A DNA stretch of 64,000 nt, from contig NZ_QFFF01000001.1 in NCBI RefSeq assembly GCF_003129465.1, positions 186,001 to 250,000 on the forward strand, read 5' to 3'. A program made the position numbers and the translations under genes. Origin of the DNA: Sphingosinicella humi. Its GTDB lineage: Bacteria > Pseudomonadota > Alphaproteobacteria > Sphingomonadales > Sphingomonadaceae. The notes beneath the pieces are model-generated. The model saw only the letters and a list, made by a program, of their open reading frames with translations, made no database searches and had not been told where the DNA came from. Each line of letters starts with the position of its first letter. Within the stretch, counting starts at the first letter, position 1. Below, in pieces: positions 27,996 to 37,239 of the stretch.

Positions 27996-29327
27996 TCAGA
28001 GCGACAGCAGCCTCAGCGGATTTTCCAGCAGCTTCTTCAGATCCTGGATGAAGCTCGCCGCATCCCAGCCGTCGACGACGCGGTGGTCGCAGGAGAGCGA
28101 GAGGTTCATCATCTTGCGGATCTCGAGGTCGCCATCGACGACCACCGGCATTTCCTTGACCTTGTTGACGGCGATGATCGCGACCTCCGGGCGGTTGATG
28201 ACCGGGGTGGAGACGATGCCGCCCATCGGCCCGAGGCTGGAGATGGTGATGGTGGAACCCGAAAGCTCCTCCCGGGTCGCCTTGCCGGCGCGGGTGGCGT
28301 CGGCGAGGCGGAGGATCTCGGCGGCGAGCTGCCAGACGCTCTTGTCCTGCGCGTCGCGGATCACCGGAACGGCGAGACCGTTATCGGTCTGGGTCGCCAT
28401 GCCCATGTGGACCGCGCCCGAGCGGGTGATGATATTCGCCTCGTCGTCGTAGCGAGCGTTGATCTGCGGGTAATCGGCCAGCACGCGGCACATGCCGGTG
28501 ATGAGCAAGGGGAGCAGGGTGAGCTTGGGGCTCCCGCCGCGATCCGCGTTCATCATGGCGCGGGTCTGCTCCAGCGCCGTCACGTCGACCTCGTCGACAT
28601 AGGTGAAGTGCGGGATGTGGCGCTTGGCCGCCTGCATATTCTCGGCGATCTTGCGGCGGAGGCCGACGACTTTCACCTGCTCGTCCTGGCGGCGGGTGGC
28701 GGCGCCGGGGCGGGCGACGGCGCCGCCATTGTAGAGGAGATAGGCGTCTAGATCGGTGTGGCGGATGCGGTCCGACGTGGCTTGCACCTGGGCGAGGTCT
28801 ATGCCGAGATCACGCGCCCGCTGGCGCACGGCGGGGGAGGCGAGCACGTGCTTCTTGTTCCCGCCAACCTCGTTCGTGCCGAGCGTAGTCGAGGCGCGCT
28901 GCACCGAGTCCGAGCTGCGCCCCTCGACTACGCTCGGGACGAACGGCTTTTGGGCTTGGCGCGGTTCTTCCACGTCGGCGCTGGGGACCGCTTCTTCAAT
29001 CCCCGCAGTGACTTCAACCAGCCCATCCGCCAACGCGGCTTCTTCGCCCGTCTCCTCCGCCTCGGCCGCGGCTTCGGCAGCCTCGGCGCTGGTCTCGAAC
29101 ACCACCAGCACGGAGCCGATGGCGATCTGGTCGCCGACTTCGCCGGCCACTTCGATGACCTTGCCGGCGACAGGGCTCTCCATCTCCACGGTGGCCTTGT
29201 CGGTCATCATGTCGGCGAGCGGCTGGTCTTCCTCGACCGCGTCACCGACCTTCACGTGCCAGGCGACGACCTCGGCCTCGGCGATGCCTTCGCCGATATC
29301 GGGCAGCTTGAATTCGTAGCGCGCCAT
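27996..29327 (-). CDS. bkdB: Branched-chain 2-oxoacid dehydrogenase E2 (dihydrolipoyl acyltransferase)
   Basis: Encodes 443 residues: one lipoyl domain with MMTDKATVE (lipoyl Lys44), an acidic Ala/Glu linker, a peripheral-subunit-binding domain (VLASPAVRQRARDLGI, about 161-185) and a catalytic domain with IHMGMATQTDNGLAVPV-like core and CDHRVVDGWDAASF. It transfers acyl groups to CoA in the catabolism of valine, leucine and isoleucine. Residues about 128-152 (KPFVPSVVEGRSSD...STTLGTNE) are encoded by an in-frame palindromic repeat in the linker. E1beta lies 130 nt upstream; no E3 gene is in the window. Confidence 0.93.
   Translation of the reverse strand: MARYEFKLPDIGEGIAEAEVVAWHVKVGDAVEEDQPLADMMTDKATVEMESPVAGKVIEVAGEVGDQIAIGSVLVVFETSAEAAEAAAEAEETGEEAALADGLVEVTAGIEEAVPSADVEEPRQAQKPFVPSVVEGRSSDSVQRASTTLGTNEVGGNKKHVLASPAVRQRARDLGIDLAQVQATSDRIRHTDLDAYLLYNGGAVARPGAATRRQDEQVKVVGLRRKIAENMQAAKRHIPHFTYVDEVDVTALEQTRAMMNADRGGSPKLTLLPLLITGMCRVLADYPQINARYDDEANIITRSGAVHMGMATQTDNGLAVPVIRDAQDKSVWQLAAEILRLADATRAGKATREELSGSTITISSLGPMGGIVSTPVINRPEVAIIAVNKVKEMPVVVDGDLEIRKMMNLSLSCDHRVVDGWDAASFIQDLKKLLENPLRLLSL
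28871..28946. repeat. Palindromic repeat (GTTCGTCCCGAG family) inserted in frame in the E2 gene
   Basis: Left arm CGTTCGTGCCGAGCGTAGTC plus GAGGCGC and right arm GCGCCCCTCGACTACGCTCG plus GGACGAACGG are inverted copies with a single-base mismatch or gap. It lies wholly within the E2 coding sequence and is read without a stop or frameshift. The closest relative is at 37850-37926, inside the SDR gene. Confidence 0.9.
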
Positions 29328-29355
29328 AGTCTTAGACCCCGAAAATGTTTGTGTT

Positions 29356-29433
29356 CGTCATTGCGAGGAGCGGAGCGACGAAGCAATCCAGCTCGGCTCC
29401 GGACTGGATTGCTTCGCTCCGCTCGCAATGACG
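29356..29433. repeat. Palindromic repeat, CATTGCGAG family, copy 2
   Basis: CGTCATTGCGAGGAGCGGAG...CAATCCAG and CTGGATTGCTTCGCTCCGCT...CAATGACG pair along nearly the whole 78 nt. It occupies the gap between the E1beta stop and the E2 start, inside an operon, where a strong hairpin may alter RNA stability or the ratio of subunits. Confidence 0.87.
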
Positions 29434-29457
29434 TTCTGGACGTAGACGCATCGCGCT

Positions 29458-30470
29458 TCAGTCCTCCAATGTCTTCTTGAGGGCCTGGCCGAGGCGGACC
29501 GGCCCCGGGAAATAGGCCCATTCGAGCGAATGCGGATAGGGGGTGTCGAAGCCGGTGACCCGCTGCACGGGGGCTTCGAGATGGTAGAAGCAGCGTTCCT
29601 GCACCAGCGCGGAAAGCTCGGCGCCGAAGCCGGCGGTGCGGGTCGCCTCGTGGACAACGACGCAGCGACCGGTCTTCTTCACCGACGCTTCGATTGTGTC
29701 GATGTCGACGGGCACGATGGTGCGAAGGTCGATCACCTCGGCGTCAATCCCTTCGGCCTCCGCCGTGGCGAGGGCGACATGGACCATCGTGCCATAGGCG
29801 AGGATCGTCACCGCCTCGCCTTCGCGGACGACTTCAGCCTTGCCCAGCGGGACGGTGTAATAATCCTCCGGCACCTCGGCCTTCGGATGCTTGGCCCAGG
29901 GCGTCACCGGGCGCTCGTAGAAGCCATCGAACGGTCCATTGTAGATGCGCTTGGGCTCGAAGAAGACGACCGGGTCATTGTCCTCGATCGATGCAATGAG
30001 GAGACCCTTGGCGTCATACGGGTTGGAGGGGACGACGACCTTCAGACCCGCGACATGGGCGAAGAGCGCCTCGGGCGACTGGCTGTGGGTCTGGCCGCCG
30101 AAGATGCCGCCGCCATAGGGCGTGCGGATGGTGAGCGGCACCGTCCATTCGCCGGCGGTACGGTAGCGGATGCGAGCGGCTTCCGACACGATCTGGTCGA
30201 AGCCGGGATAGATGTAATCGGCGAACTGGATCTCGGCGACGGGACGGAGGCCATAGGTCGCCATGCCGATGGCGGTGCCGACGATGCCGCCCTCGGCGAT
30301 CGGCGTGTCGAAGACGCGCGACTTGCCATATTTCTTCTGGAGGTTCGCGGTGGCGCGGAAGACGCCGCCGAAATAGCCGACATCCTCGCCCAGTACGACG
30401 GTGTTGGGGTCGCGCTCCATCATCACGTCGTGGGCGCTGTTGATCGCCTCGATCATGTTCATGGGTTTCA

Positions 30471-30471
<1 letters not shown>
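29458..30471 (-). CDS. bkdA2: 2-oxoisovalerate (branched-chain) dehydrogenase E1 beta subunit
   Basis: Encodes 337 residues of the E1beta/transketolase Pyr-domain family: GEDVGYFGGVFRATANL near the start, FDTPIAEGGIVGTAIGMA with the ThDP glutamate, IRTPYGGGIFGGQTHSQSPE, and the C-terminal transketolase domain (VHEATRTAGFGAEL, VTGFDTPYPHSLE). It pairs with E1alpha in the decarboxylating alpha2beta2 component. Its ATG overlaps the E1alpha stop as TGATG, so translation is probably coupled. Confidence 0.93.
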
Positions 30472-31983
<1,512 letters not shown>

Positions 31984-32002
31984 AGAAGTGGGAGCCTTGC
32001 CG

Positions 32003-32503
32003 ATGACCTTTGCCCGTGCGTTCCTCGCCGCCGCCTTGATCCTGGTCCTCGGAGCCTGCGCCTATATGGCGCCCTACCAGGCGCCTTCCACCTTCTACGT
32101 CATGCGGCACCTCCACACGCCCGAAGGCGCGGCCGATCCGGACCTGACCGAGGAGGGGCAGCGATACGCCGAGCGGCTCGCGGATTTCTTCGTGGACCAG
32201 GAGCCGCCGGCGACGATCTTCGTCAGCACGACCAAGCGGGCACAGCAGACGGCGGCGCCCCTCGCAGCGACACTCGGCATCACGCCGCGGCTCTACGATC
32301 CTCGGGATACGGCGGGGCTGATCACCGAAGTGATGAAGGAGCCGCCACCGGTGCTGATCGTCGGGCACAGCAACACCGTGCCGGACATCGTGGCCGCGCT
32401 GGGCGGCCAGCGGCCGGGGCCGCTGGTGCACGAGGATTTCGGGGATGTGTGGAAGATTTCGGGACAGAGGCGCGTGACGACCCGGATGAAGCTGGTGGAA
32501 TAA
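32003..32503 (+). CDS. Histidine phosphatase (phosphoglycerate mutase-like) lipoprotein
   Basis: Encodes 166 residues. The signal peptide ends in the lipobox VLGAC, giving a lipid-anchored periplasmic protein. The branch-1 motif TFYVMRHLHTPE holds a catalytic His in an RH(L)H version of RHG, and VGHSNTVPDI provides the second His. It probably dephosphorylates a small molecule or protein in the periplasm; the substrate is unknown. Start 32003 follows GGGAG. Confidence 0.85.
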   Translation: MTFARAFLAAALILVLGACAYMAPYQAPSTFYVMRHLHTPEGAADPDLTEEGQRYAERLADFFVDQEPPATIFVSTTKRAQQTAAPLAATLGITPRLYDPRDTAGLITEVMKEPPPVLIVGHSNTVPDIVAALGGQRPGPLVHEDFGDVWKISGQRRVTTRMKLVE

Positions 32504-32504
32504 T

Positions 32505-32665
32505 TCCTCCCCAAGCTCGCCTGGGGGAGGGCGACCAGCTGAAAGCTGGTGGAGGGGTGAAAGGCACTGGTCCTGGCGTTCGCCGCGATCCCTTTGACCT
32601 CGGTGCCAGCTACCCCTCCACCATGCGTCGCATGACCCCCCTCCCCGAGACCAGCCCGGGCAGGA
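32505..32665. repeat. Long imperfect palindromic repeat with a CTCCCC/GGGGAG core
   Basis: Begins TTCCTCCCCAAGCTCGCCTG with GGGGGAGGG, contains CCAGCTGAAAGCTGG as an inner hairpin and AGGGGTGAAA...CTACCCCTCCACC as outer arms, and ends with CCCCCTCCCCGAG. It fills the gap between the convergent phosphatase and small-membrane-protein genes and probably acts as a terminator. Confidence 0.6.
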
Positions 32666-32666
32666 T

Positions 32667-32900
32667 TTAGAGGTCGACGCCAGAAGCGATCGACTCCAGC
32701 TTGCGGATACGTTCCTTGAGGTCGGCCATCTCGATCCGCTCAAAGGCGGGGGACCGTGCCTCGGACCGCTGGCTCCCGGCCAGTTCCATCCGCTTCAGGT
32801 CCAACCAGCCCTGCCAGCCCTTCAAGGCGGCCAGGACGGCGATCGACAGGCCGAGCAATCCGACGCTCGCCACGGCGATCATTGTCAGCGGTTCGCTCAT
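32667..32900 (-). CDS. Small membrane protein of the psp locus
   Basis: Encodes 77 residues: one N-terminal membrane helix (MIAVASVGLLGLSIAVLAAL) and a charged C-terminal helix (ERIEMADLKERIRKLESIA) that could form a coiled coil. This resembles the PspB/PspD layout. It lies 33 nt after pspC on the same strand, so it is probably the last gene of the phage-shock operon; no named family was recognised. Confidence 0.7.
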   Translation of the reverse strand: MSEPLTMIAVASVGLLGLSIAVLAALKGWQGWLDLKRMELAGSQRSEARSPAFERIEMADLKERIRKLESIASGVDL

Positions 32901-32933
32901 CTTACACCTCCCTCCTTTTAGTCTCGTTGACGC

Positions 32934-33278
32934 TCAGCGCAGCTCTTCGATCTCACGCGCCAGGCGGCTGTTGTTGTCGGTGACATATTGCTCGACCTCG
33001 GCCATGCGGCGGTCGATGTCGCGCATGCTCGAGCGGATCTCGTGGGTGGACGTCCTCGGCGCCCGATACTCATAGCCGAGAGTGTCGTAGGGCGCGGGCT
33101 TGGCGGCCCAGGCGGCGACCCCATAGGCGATCAAGGTCCAGGGGAAGAGCCCGACCAGGGTCAGCAGCACGGCCCCGACCCGCACCCATGTCGCGTCCCA
33201 GCCAGTGTATCTGGAGATGCCGGCGCAGACGCCCATCAGCATGCCGTTCCGCCGGTCGAGATAGAATTTCTTGCGCAT
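32934..33278 (-). CDS. pspC: PspC-domain phage-shock protein
   Basis: Encodes 114 residues. FYLDRRNGMLMGVCAGISRYTGWDATWVR is the PspC signature, followed by the membrane helix VGAVLLTLVGLFPWTLIAYGVAAW. The C-terminal half is a predicted helix (IRSSMRDIDRRMAEVEQYV). PspC is an inner-membrane sensor that with PspB relieves PspA-mediated inhibition of PspF under envelope stress. It lies downstream of pspB in the same operon. Confidence 0.92.
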   Translation of the reverse strand: MRKKFYLDRRNGMLMGVCAGISRYTGWDATWVRVGAVLLTLVGLFPWTLIAYGVAAWAAKPAPYDTLGYEYRAPRTSTHEIRSSMRDIDRRMAEVEQYVTDNNSRLAREIEELR

Positions 33279-33335
33279 GTCCCGTTCCTTCCTGCCCTGT
33301 ATTCCAGGCCCACGCCTCGGCGCGGGCGGTCTTCC

Positions 33336-33626
33336 TCAATTGATCCGTTTCGCCTGCTCGGCTCCGTTCGCCCGGCCCGGGCGCTCATCATCAATCGTCC
33401 GCTCCAGCACAGCGAGCCTGCGCTCCATCCGGTCGACGAGCGCGCGAAGGTCTTCGCGGTCCAACTCGTCGTCCGCGATCGGCGTCGGCTCCTCCCGCCG
33501 CCTCGGCGGCCGCACCAGGAGGTAGAGCGCCAGCCCGGCGATCAGCATGAAGGCCACCCCGCCGATCCACGCGGCGATCTCCATCCCCGTGATCATTTGG
33601 GCGAGGCCTTCGATCTCGATGGTCAT
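33336..33626 (-). CDS. pspB: PspB-like phage-shock protein
   Basis: Encodes 96 residues with one membrane helix (IAAWIGGVAFMLIAGLALYLLV), a basic stretch, then a helical segment DREDLRALVDRMERRLAVLERTID close to the PspB leucine-heptad pattern. The start overlaps the pspA stop (ATGA). The N-terminus is slightly longer than in E. coli PspB (74 residues). Confidence 0.85.
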   Translation of the reverse strand: MTIEIEGLAQMITGMEIAAWIGGVAFMLIAGLALYLLVRPPRRREEPTPIADDELDREDLRALVDRMERRLAVLERTIDDERPGRANGAEQAKRIN

Positions 33627-34405
33627 GCCGCGTCCTTCCGGGCCGCCTTCATCGCCTCGAGCTCCGTCTCGACCATTTCGGCGGTCCGCAGCTCGGCCAG
33701 TTCCTCCTCGAGGGTCTTCGCCGGCGCGCCGAGCGCCAGCGCATCGGCATGGCCCTCGGCCATGTCGACCCGGCGCTCGAGCAGCTCGAAGCGGGCGAAG
33801 GCCTCGTCGACGCGCGCGCCGGCCGTCATCTCGCGCATGCGGGCGCGGTGGTGGGCGCTTTGCAGCCGGGCGACGATGGCGCTCTGGCGGGCGCGGGCCT
33901 CGCGAAGCTTGGCCTCCACCCGGGCGATGTCGATCTCCGAAGCCTTCATCGCATTGTCGAGCAGCGCGATCTCGCCTTGGAGATGATCCGCCATGTCGGC
34001 GGCCTTCTGCTTCTCGATCAGCGCCGCCTTGGCGAGGTCTTCGCGATCCTTGCTCAGCGCCAGCTCGGCCTTTTCGGCCCAGCTCGCCTGGAGCGTCTCC
34101 AGGCGGGCCAGCTGGCGGCGCATTTCCTTCTGGTCGGCGATCGTCCGGGCGGTGGAGGCGCGGACGTCGATCAGCGTCTCCTCCATCTCGACGATCATCA
34201 GCCGGATCATCTTCGCCGGGTCCTCCGCCTTGTCGAGCAGGTCGGTGACGTTGGCGGCGACGATGTCGCGGGTCCGCGAGAAGATCGCCGACCGCCGGCC
34301 GCGCTGGACCTGGGAGCGGATGTGGACGCGGGGCGTCGGCCGGGGCGGAATGGGGGTGAGATCCTCCCGGCCGACGATGACCAGATCGGGGTTCGCGTCA
34401 GCCAT
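33623..34405 (-). CDS. pspA: PspA/IM30 membrane-repair protein with an N-terminal extension
   Basis: Encodes 260 residues. The PspA core starts at IFSRTRDIVAANVTDLLDKAEDP and continues as long coiled coils (VRASTARTIADQKEMRRQL ... AEKAELAL). PspA oligomerises on the inner membrane to stabilise it and inhibits PspF. E. coli PspA begins MGIFSRFADIV; here about 40 extra residues, including PIPPRPTPRVHIRSQVQRG, precede the first helix, and there is no start codon at the canonical position. Start 34405 (MADANPDL) is preferred to 34435. Its start overlaps the upstream small gene by 8 nt. Confidence 0.92.
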   Translation of the reverse strand: MADANPDLVIVGREDLTPIPPRPTPRVHIRSQVQRGRRSAIFSRTRDIVAANVTDLLDKAEDPAKMIRLMIVEMEETLIDVRASTARTIADQKEMRRQLARLETLQASWAEKAELALSKDREDLAKAALIEKQKAADMADHLQGEIALLDNAMKASEIDIARVEAKLREARARQSAIVARLQSAHHRARMREMTAGARVDEAFARFELLERRVDMAEGHADALALGAPAKTLEEELAELRTAEMVETELEAMKAARKDAA

Positions 34406-34559
34406 GGGCCTGGTCCGCGACCTGGACCTGGGCATAAACCGCAGGGGCGTTTTCGAGGGCGCGGGCGGGGCCGACGGCGGCGCCTACCATCACGCTGCTG
34501 AAGACGAGAGCCGCCACAATGGCAGCGGCGGTGCGCTGGACTTTGTCACGGTTGAACAT
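34398..34559 (-). CDS. Small exported or membrane peptide leading the psp operon
   Basis: Encodes 53 residues: a basic N-terminus (MFNRDKVQRT), a hydrophobic segment (AAAIVAALVFSSVMVGAAVG) with a possible AxA cleavage site after PARA, and a short polar tail. AGGAGA precedes the ATG, and the end overlaps pspA by 8 nt. It could be a signal-peptide-like stress peptide or only a translational leader for pspA. No family recognised. Confidence 0.6.
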   Translation of the reverse strand: MFNRDKVQRTAAAIVAALVFSSVMVGAAVGPARALENAPAVYAQVQVADQAHG

Positions 34560-34620
34560 GGACGGTCTCCTGAACCTTGGCCTTGTCTCCACCGCGTATC
34601 GGCGGAGATGAACCCAAGGT

Positions 34621-34636
34621 TACAAGAGGCGTGCCA
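34621..34636 (-). promoter_or_regulatory. Sigma-54-type promoter for the psp operon
   Basis: The minus strand reads TGGCACG-CCTC-TTGTA, the RpoN -24/-12 pattern TGGCACGnnnnTTGCW with one change (TTGT instead of TTGC). The start would be about 50 nt upstream of the small leading gene. A perfect inverted repeat, AAACCGC (34636-34642) and GCGGTTT (34660-34666), lies just upstream, possibly for an enhancer-binding protein. psp operons are classically sigma-54/PspF-dependent; no pspF gene is in the window. Confidence 0.65.
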
Positions 34637-34747
34637 AACCGCGCGAGTGGCGGAAATCAGCGGTTTTTGGAGAGGGCGGCGGACCAAGGCGCGAAGAGCG
34701 AGGCTACGAGTTGGCGAAATACACCAAAGGTTGGCATCACCACACTA

Positions 34748-34866
34748 ACGTCATCCCGGCGAAAGCCGGGACCCAAGAACACAGATGTTCGATACGCCAG
34801 GCGAAGAAGCCCTTCAGAACTACAGATGCCCGTGTTCTTGGGTCCCGGCGTCCGCCGGGATGACGT
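34748..34866. repeat. Palindromic repeat, CCGGCGAAAGCCGG family, copy 2
   Basis: ACGTCATCCCGGCGAAAGCC plus GGGACCCAAGAACAC and its inverse GTGTTCTTGGGTCCCGGCG...GGGATGACGT flank a central 45 nt that also contains partial symmetry. At 119 nt it could be two fused units. It lies between the psp promoter region and the next small gene. Confidence 0.85.
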
Positions 34867-34880
34867 TCCGTTTGTCGCCG

Positions 34881-35114
34881 TTAATCCCGCTCGACCTCGT
34901 CGGCGCCCGCCTCTCCGGCCGGCGCATTGGCGTTGCCGCCGACCTTCTTGTCGCCCAGCCGGCCTTTGCCGTGATAGGCCATGTCGCTCTGGCCGCCATG
35001 GCCCATAAAGCCGCCTCCCTTGGGCTTTTTGCCCTGGTGCGGATTGGGATAGGCGCCGCCGCCGGACTCGCCGGCGCCGCCCTTGCCGTGAAGCTTGTCG
35101 TCCTTGCCCGTCAT
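34881..35114 (-). CDS. Small glycine/lysine-rich hydrophilic protein
   Basis: Encodes 77 residues without a signal peptide or membrane segment. GKDDKLHGKGGAGESGGGAY, HQGKKPKGGGFMGHGGQSD and YHGKGRLGDKKVGGNANA suggest a disordered, KGG-type stress protein; function unknown. Start 35114 is supported by GAGG 8 nt upstream. That site lies in one arm of a perfect 9-bp hairpin (35120-35142), which may control its translation. Confidence 0.7.
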   Translation of the reverse strand: MTGKDDKLHGKGGAGESGGGAYPNPHQGKKPKGGGFMGHGGQSDMAYHGKGRLGDKKVGGNANAPAGEAGADEVERD

Positions 35115-35119
35115 CGATC

Positions 35120-35142
35120 GATCCTCAACTCTTTTGAGGATC
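35120..35142 (-). promoter_or_regulatory. Hairpin covering a ribosome-binding site
   Basis: On the minus strand GATCCTCAA pairs perfectly with TTGAGGATC across a five-base AAGAG loop, and the GAGG Shine-Dalgarno of the gene starting at 35114 lies in the second arm. It could be a temperature- or factor-sensitive switch, or simply the terminator stem of the upstream small membrane-protein gene, though no U-run follows. Confidence 0.5.
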
Positions 35143-35171
35143 AACACTTCACCCGAGGGCACCGTTCCGCT

Positions 35172-35429
35172 TCAGGCGGCCGCCCGCCTGTCGCCGCGGC
35201 GGCGGTCCTCATCCTTTTTGCGCTTGGGCGCGGTCGAGTCGAGGATCTTGGCGCCGGCGACGAAGACGACGCCCGTGCAGGCGGCGAAAAAGACGTGGCC
35301 GATGGGGCCGGGATAGACGTCCATATAATGGTAGCCGCGGCTGACCGCGCCGACGGCGATGGCATAGATCACGGCCCACGCCTCGAGACGAGTCCTGATC
35401 GTGAACAGCCGGGCCAGCTTCTTCAGCAT
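35172..35429 (-). CDS. Small membrane protein, hypothetical
   Basis: Encodes 85 residues: two hydrophobic segments (LEAWAVIYAIAVGAVSRGYHY and IGHVFFAACTGVVFVAGAKIL) and a strongly basic tail (KRKKDEDRRRGDRR). ATG 35429 has GAGG about 6 nt upstream; the longer start at 35447 does not. Function unknown. Confidence 0.75.
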   Translation of the reverse strand: MLKKLARLFTIRTRLEAWAVIYAIAVGAVSRGYHYMDVYPGPIGHVFFAACTGVVFVAGAKILDSTAPKRKKDEDRRRGDRRAAA

Positions 35430-35550
35430 CGGTCCTCGCTTCCGCAAGAAACGGGCCAGCGGCGGAAAAGCTGGCCTCCGGCTTCAAAACGTTAAGAGTT
35501 TGTAAACCGTTCCGACGCCGGAGCGACTTTCATGGTTAACGCGGGCCGGT

Positions 35551-35627
35551 CGTCATTGCGAGCGGAGCGAAGCCATCCAGGCGGCGCAGGACTGGATTGC
35601 TTCGTCGCTACACTCCTCGCGGTGACG
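35551..35627. repeat. Palindromic repeat, CATTGCGAG family, copy 3
   Basis: CGTCATTGCGAGCGGAGCGA begins it and TCGCTACACTCCTCGCGGTG with ACG ends it, with inner arms CATCCAG and CTGGATTG. It lies between two genes, 14 nt past the end of the CoA ligase gene, and probably terminates that operon. Confidence 0.82.
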
Positions 35628-35640
35628 GAGGGCCGTCCGC

Positions 35641-37239
35641 CTACCCCTCACGCAGCGCGTAGCGCTGGAGCTTTCCGGTGGCGGTCTTGGGCAGCGCCTC
35701 GGCGAACTCCACCTCGCGAGGATATTTGTAGGGGGCGATGGTGGCCTTCACATGGGCCTGGAGCTCGGCGGCGAGCGCTTCGCACGCCGCATGGCCGGGC
35801 GCACAGACGACGAACGCCTTCACCTTCTGCCCCCGCTCCTCGCAGGGGGCGCCGATGACGGCGCATTCCTGCACCGCCGGGTGCGAGAGGAGCGCATTCT
35901 CCACCTCCGGCGCGGCGATATTGTATCCGGATGAGATGATCATGTCGTCGGAGCGGGCGAGATACCAGAAATAGCCTTCTTCATCCGCGCGGTAGGTATC
36001 GCCCGTGACGTTCCAGCCATTGATCACATAGTCCGCCTGGCGCGGATCGTCGAAATAGCGGCAGCCGGTGGGACCTTTGATGGCGAGGCGCCCGGTGCCG
36101 GGAGCCGGAAGTGGCTGATCGTCGTCGCCCAGCACGCAGGCGCGATAGCCCGGAACGGCCTTGCCGGTGGCGCCGGGGCGGACATCGTCACCGGATGCGG
36201 AGATGAAGATGTGCATCATCTCGGTCGAGCCGATCCCGTCGACAATCGAGAGGCCGGTCGCTTCCTTCCAGGTGTGCCAGGTGGCGGCGGGCAGATGTTC
36301 GCCGGCGGAGACGCAGGTGTGGAGGCTGGAAATGTCGCGACCGGCGAGCTGCCCCAGTATCGCCTTGTAGGCGGTGGGCGCGGTGGCGAGGGTGGTGATC
36401 TTATGGCGATCGATCGCATCGAGGAGTGCGGCGGGGCTCGGCGCCTCGATCGTCACCGCCGTGCCGCCCGAGCGGAAGGGGAAGATGAGGAGCTGGCCCA
36501 GGCCGAAAGTGAAGGCGATCGGCGGCGACCCGGCCCAACGATCGCCGGGCTTGGGCTTCAATATGTTGGCGGCGAAAGCGTCGGCTGAGGCCAGGATGTC
36601 GCGGTGATAGTGGATGCAACCTTTGGGCTTGCCGGTGGTGCCGGAGGTGAAGGCGATGAGAGCCACGTCGTCGCGGCATGTCTCGACCGGCGCGAAGCCG
36701 GGGGCGACAACCTCCAGCCGCCGCTCCAACTCGCCGGTGCCGGCGTCGCCGTCATAGGTGAGGAGCGAGCGAACGAGACCGGTCTTTTCGGCGGCGGGCG
36801 TGTAGTCGGCGAGGCATCTTGCATCGACGATCGCATGACTGACCTGGGCACGTTCCAGCACGGTCGCGATCTCGCCGGAGCGGAGGATCGGCATGGTGGC
36901 GACGACGATGCCGCCCGCCTTGAGGATGCCGAGCCAACAGGCGAAGAGCATCGCATTGTTCGGCCCGCGCATGAAGACGCGGTTGCCGGGGACGAGCCCC
37001 TCCTCCTCGACCAGCAGGCGGGCGATGCGGTCCGAGAGCGCCCGCATCTCGCCATAGGTCCAGGTCCCGGCATCGTTGAGGACGGCGAGCGCGTCGGGGT
37101 CGTTCTTGTCGATCAGCTCGACAGCGGCGTTGAGCCGTTCCGGATAGCGAAGCTCCGGCAGGTCGAAGAGGAATTCGGGCTGCTGCTCGGGCGGCGGCAA
37201 ACGGTCGCGGACGAAAGTGTCGATATGCGCAGTCTCCAT
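35641..37239 (-). CDS. Benzoate/2-aminobenzoate-CoA ligase family acyl-CoA synthetase
   Basis: Encodes 532 residues. The AMP-binding P-loop is IAFTSGTTGKPKGC, later DGIGSTEMMHIF (adenine motif), NVTGDTYRADEEGY (ATP-binding Asp) and the C-terminal lysine in LPKTATGKLQRY. The overall form matches the benzoate/anthranilate-CoA ligase subgroup. It is probably the activating enzyme for the monooxygenase-reductase two genes upstream: aromatic acid + ATP + CoA gives the aryl-CoA. Start 37239 overlaps the SDR stop as TGATG; the frame open further upstream is a shadow of the SDR gene. Confidence 0.87.
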   Translation of the reverse strand: METAHIDTFVRDRLPPPEQQPEFLFDLPELRYPERLNAAVELIDKNDPDALAVLNDAGTWTYGEMRALSDRIARLLVEEEGLVPGNRVFMRGPNNAMLFACWLGILKAGGIVVATMPILRSGEIATVLERAQVSHAIVDARCLADYTPAAEKTGLVRSLLTYDGDAGTGELERRLEVVAPGFAPVETCRDDVALIAFTSGTTGKPKGCIHYHRDILASADAFAANILKPKPGDRWAGSPPIAFTFGLGQLLIFPFRSGGTAVTIEAPSPAALLDAIDRHKITTLATAPTAYKAILGQLAGRDISSLHTCVSAGEHLPAATWHTWKEATGLSIVDGIGSTEMMHIFISASGDDVRPGATGKAVPGYRACVLGDDDQPLPAPGTGRLAIKGPTGCRYFDDPRQADYVINGWNVTGDTYRADEEGYFWYLARSDDMIISSGYNIAAPEVENALLSHPAVQECAVIGAPCEERGQKVKAFVVCAPGHAACEALAAELQAHVKATIAPYKYPREVEFAEALPKTATGKLQRYALREG

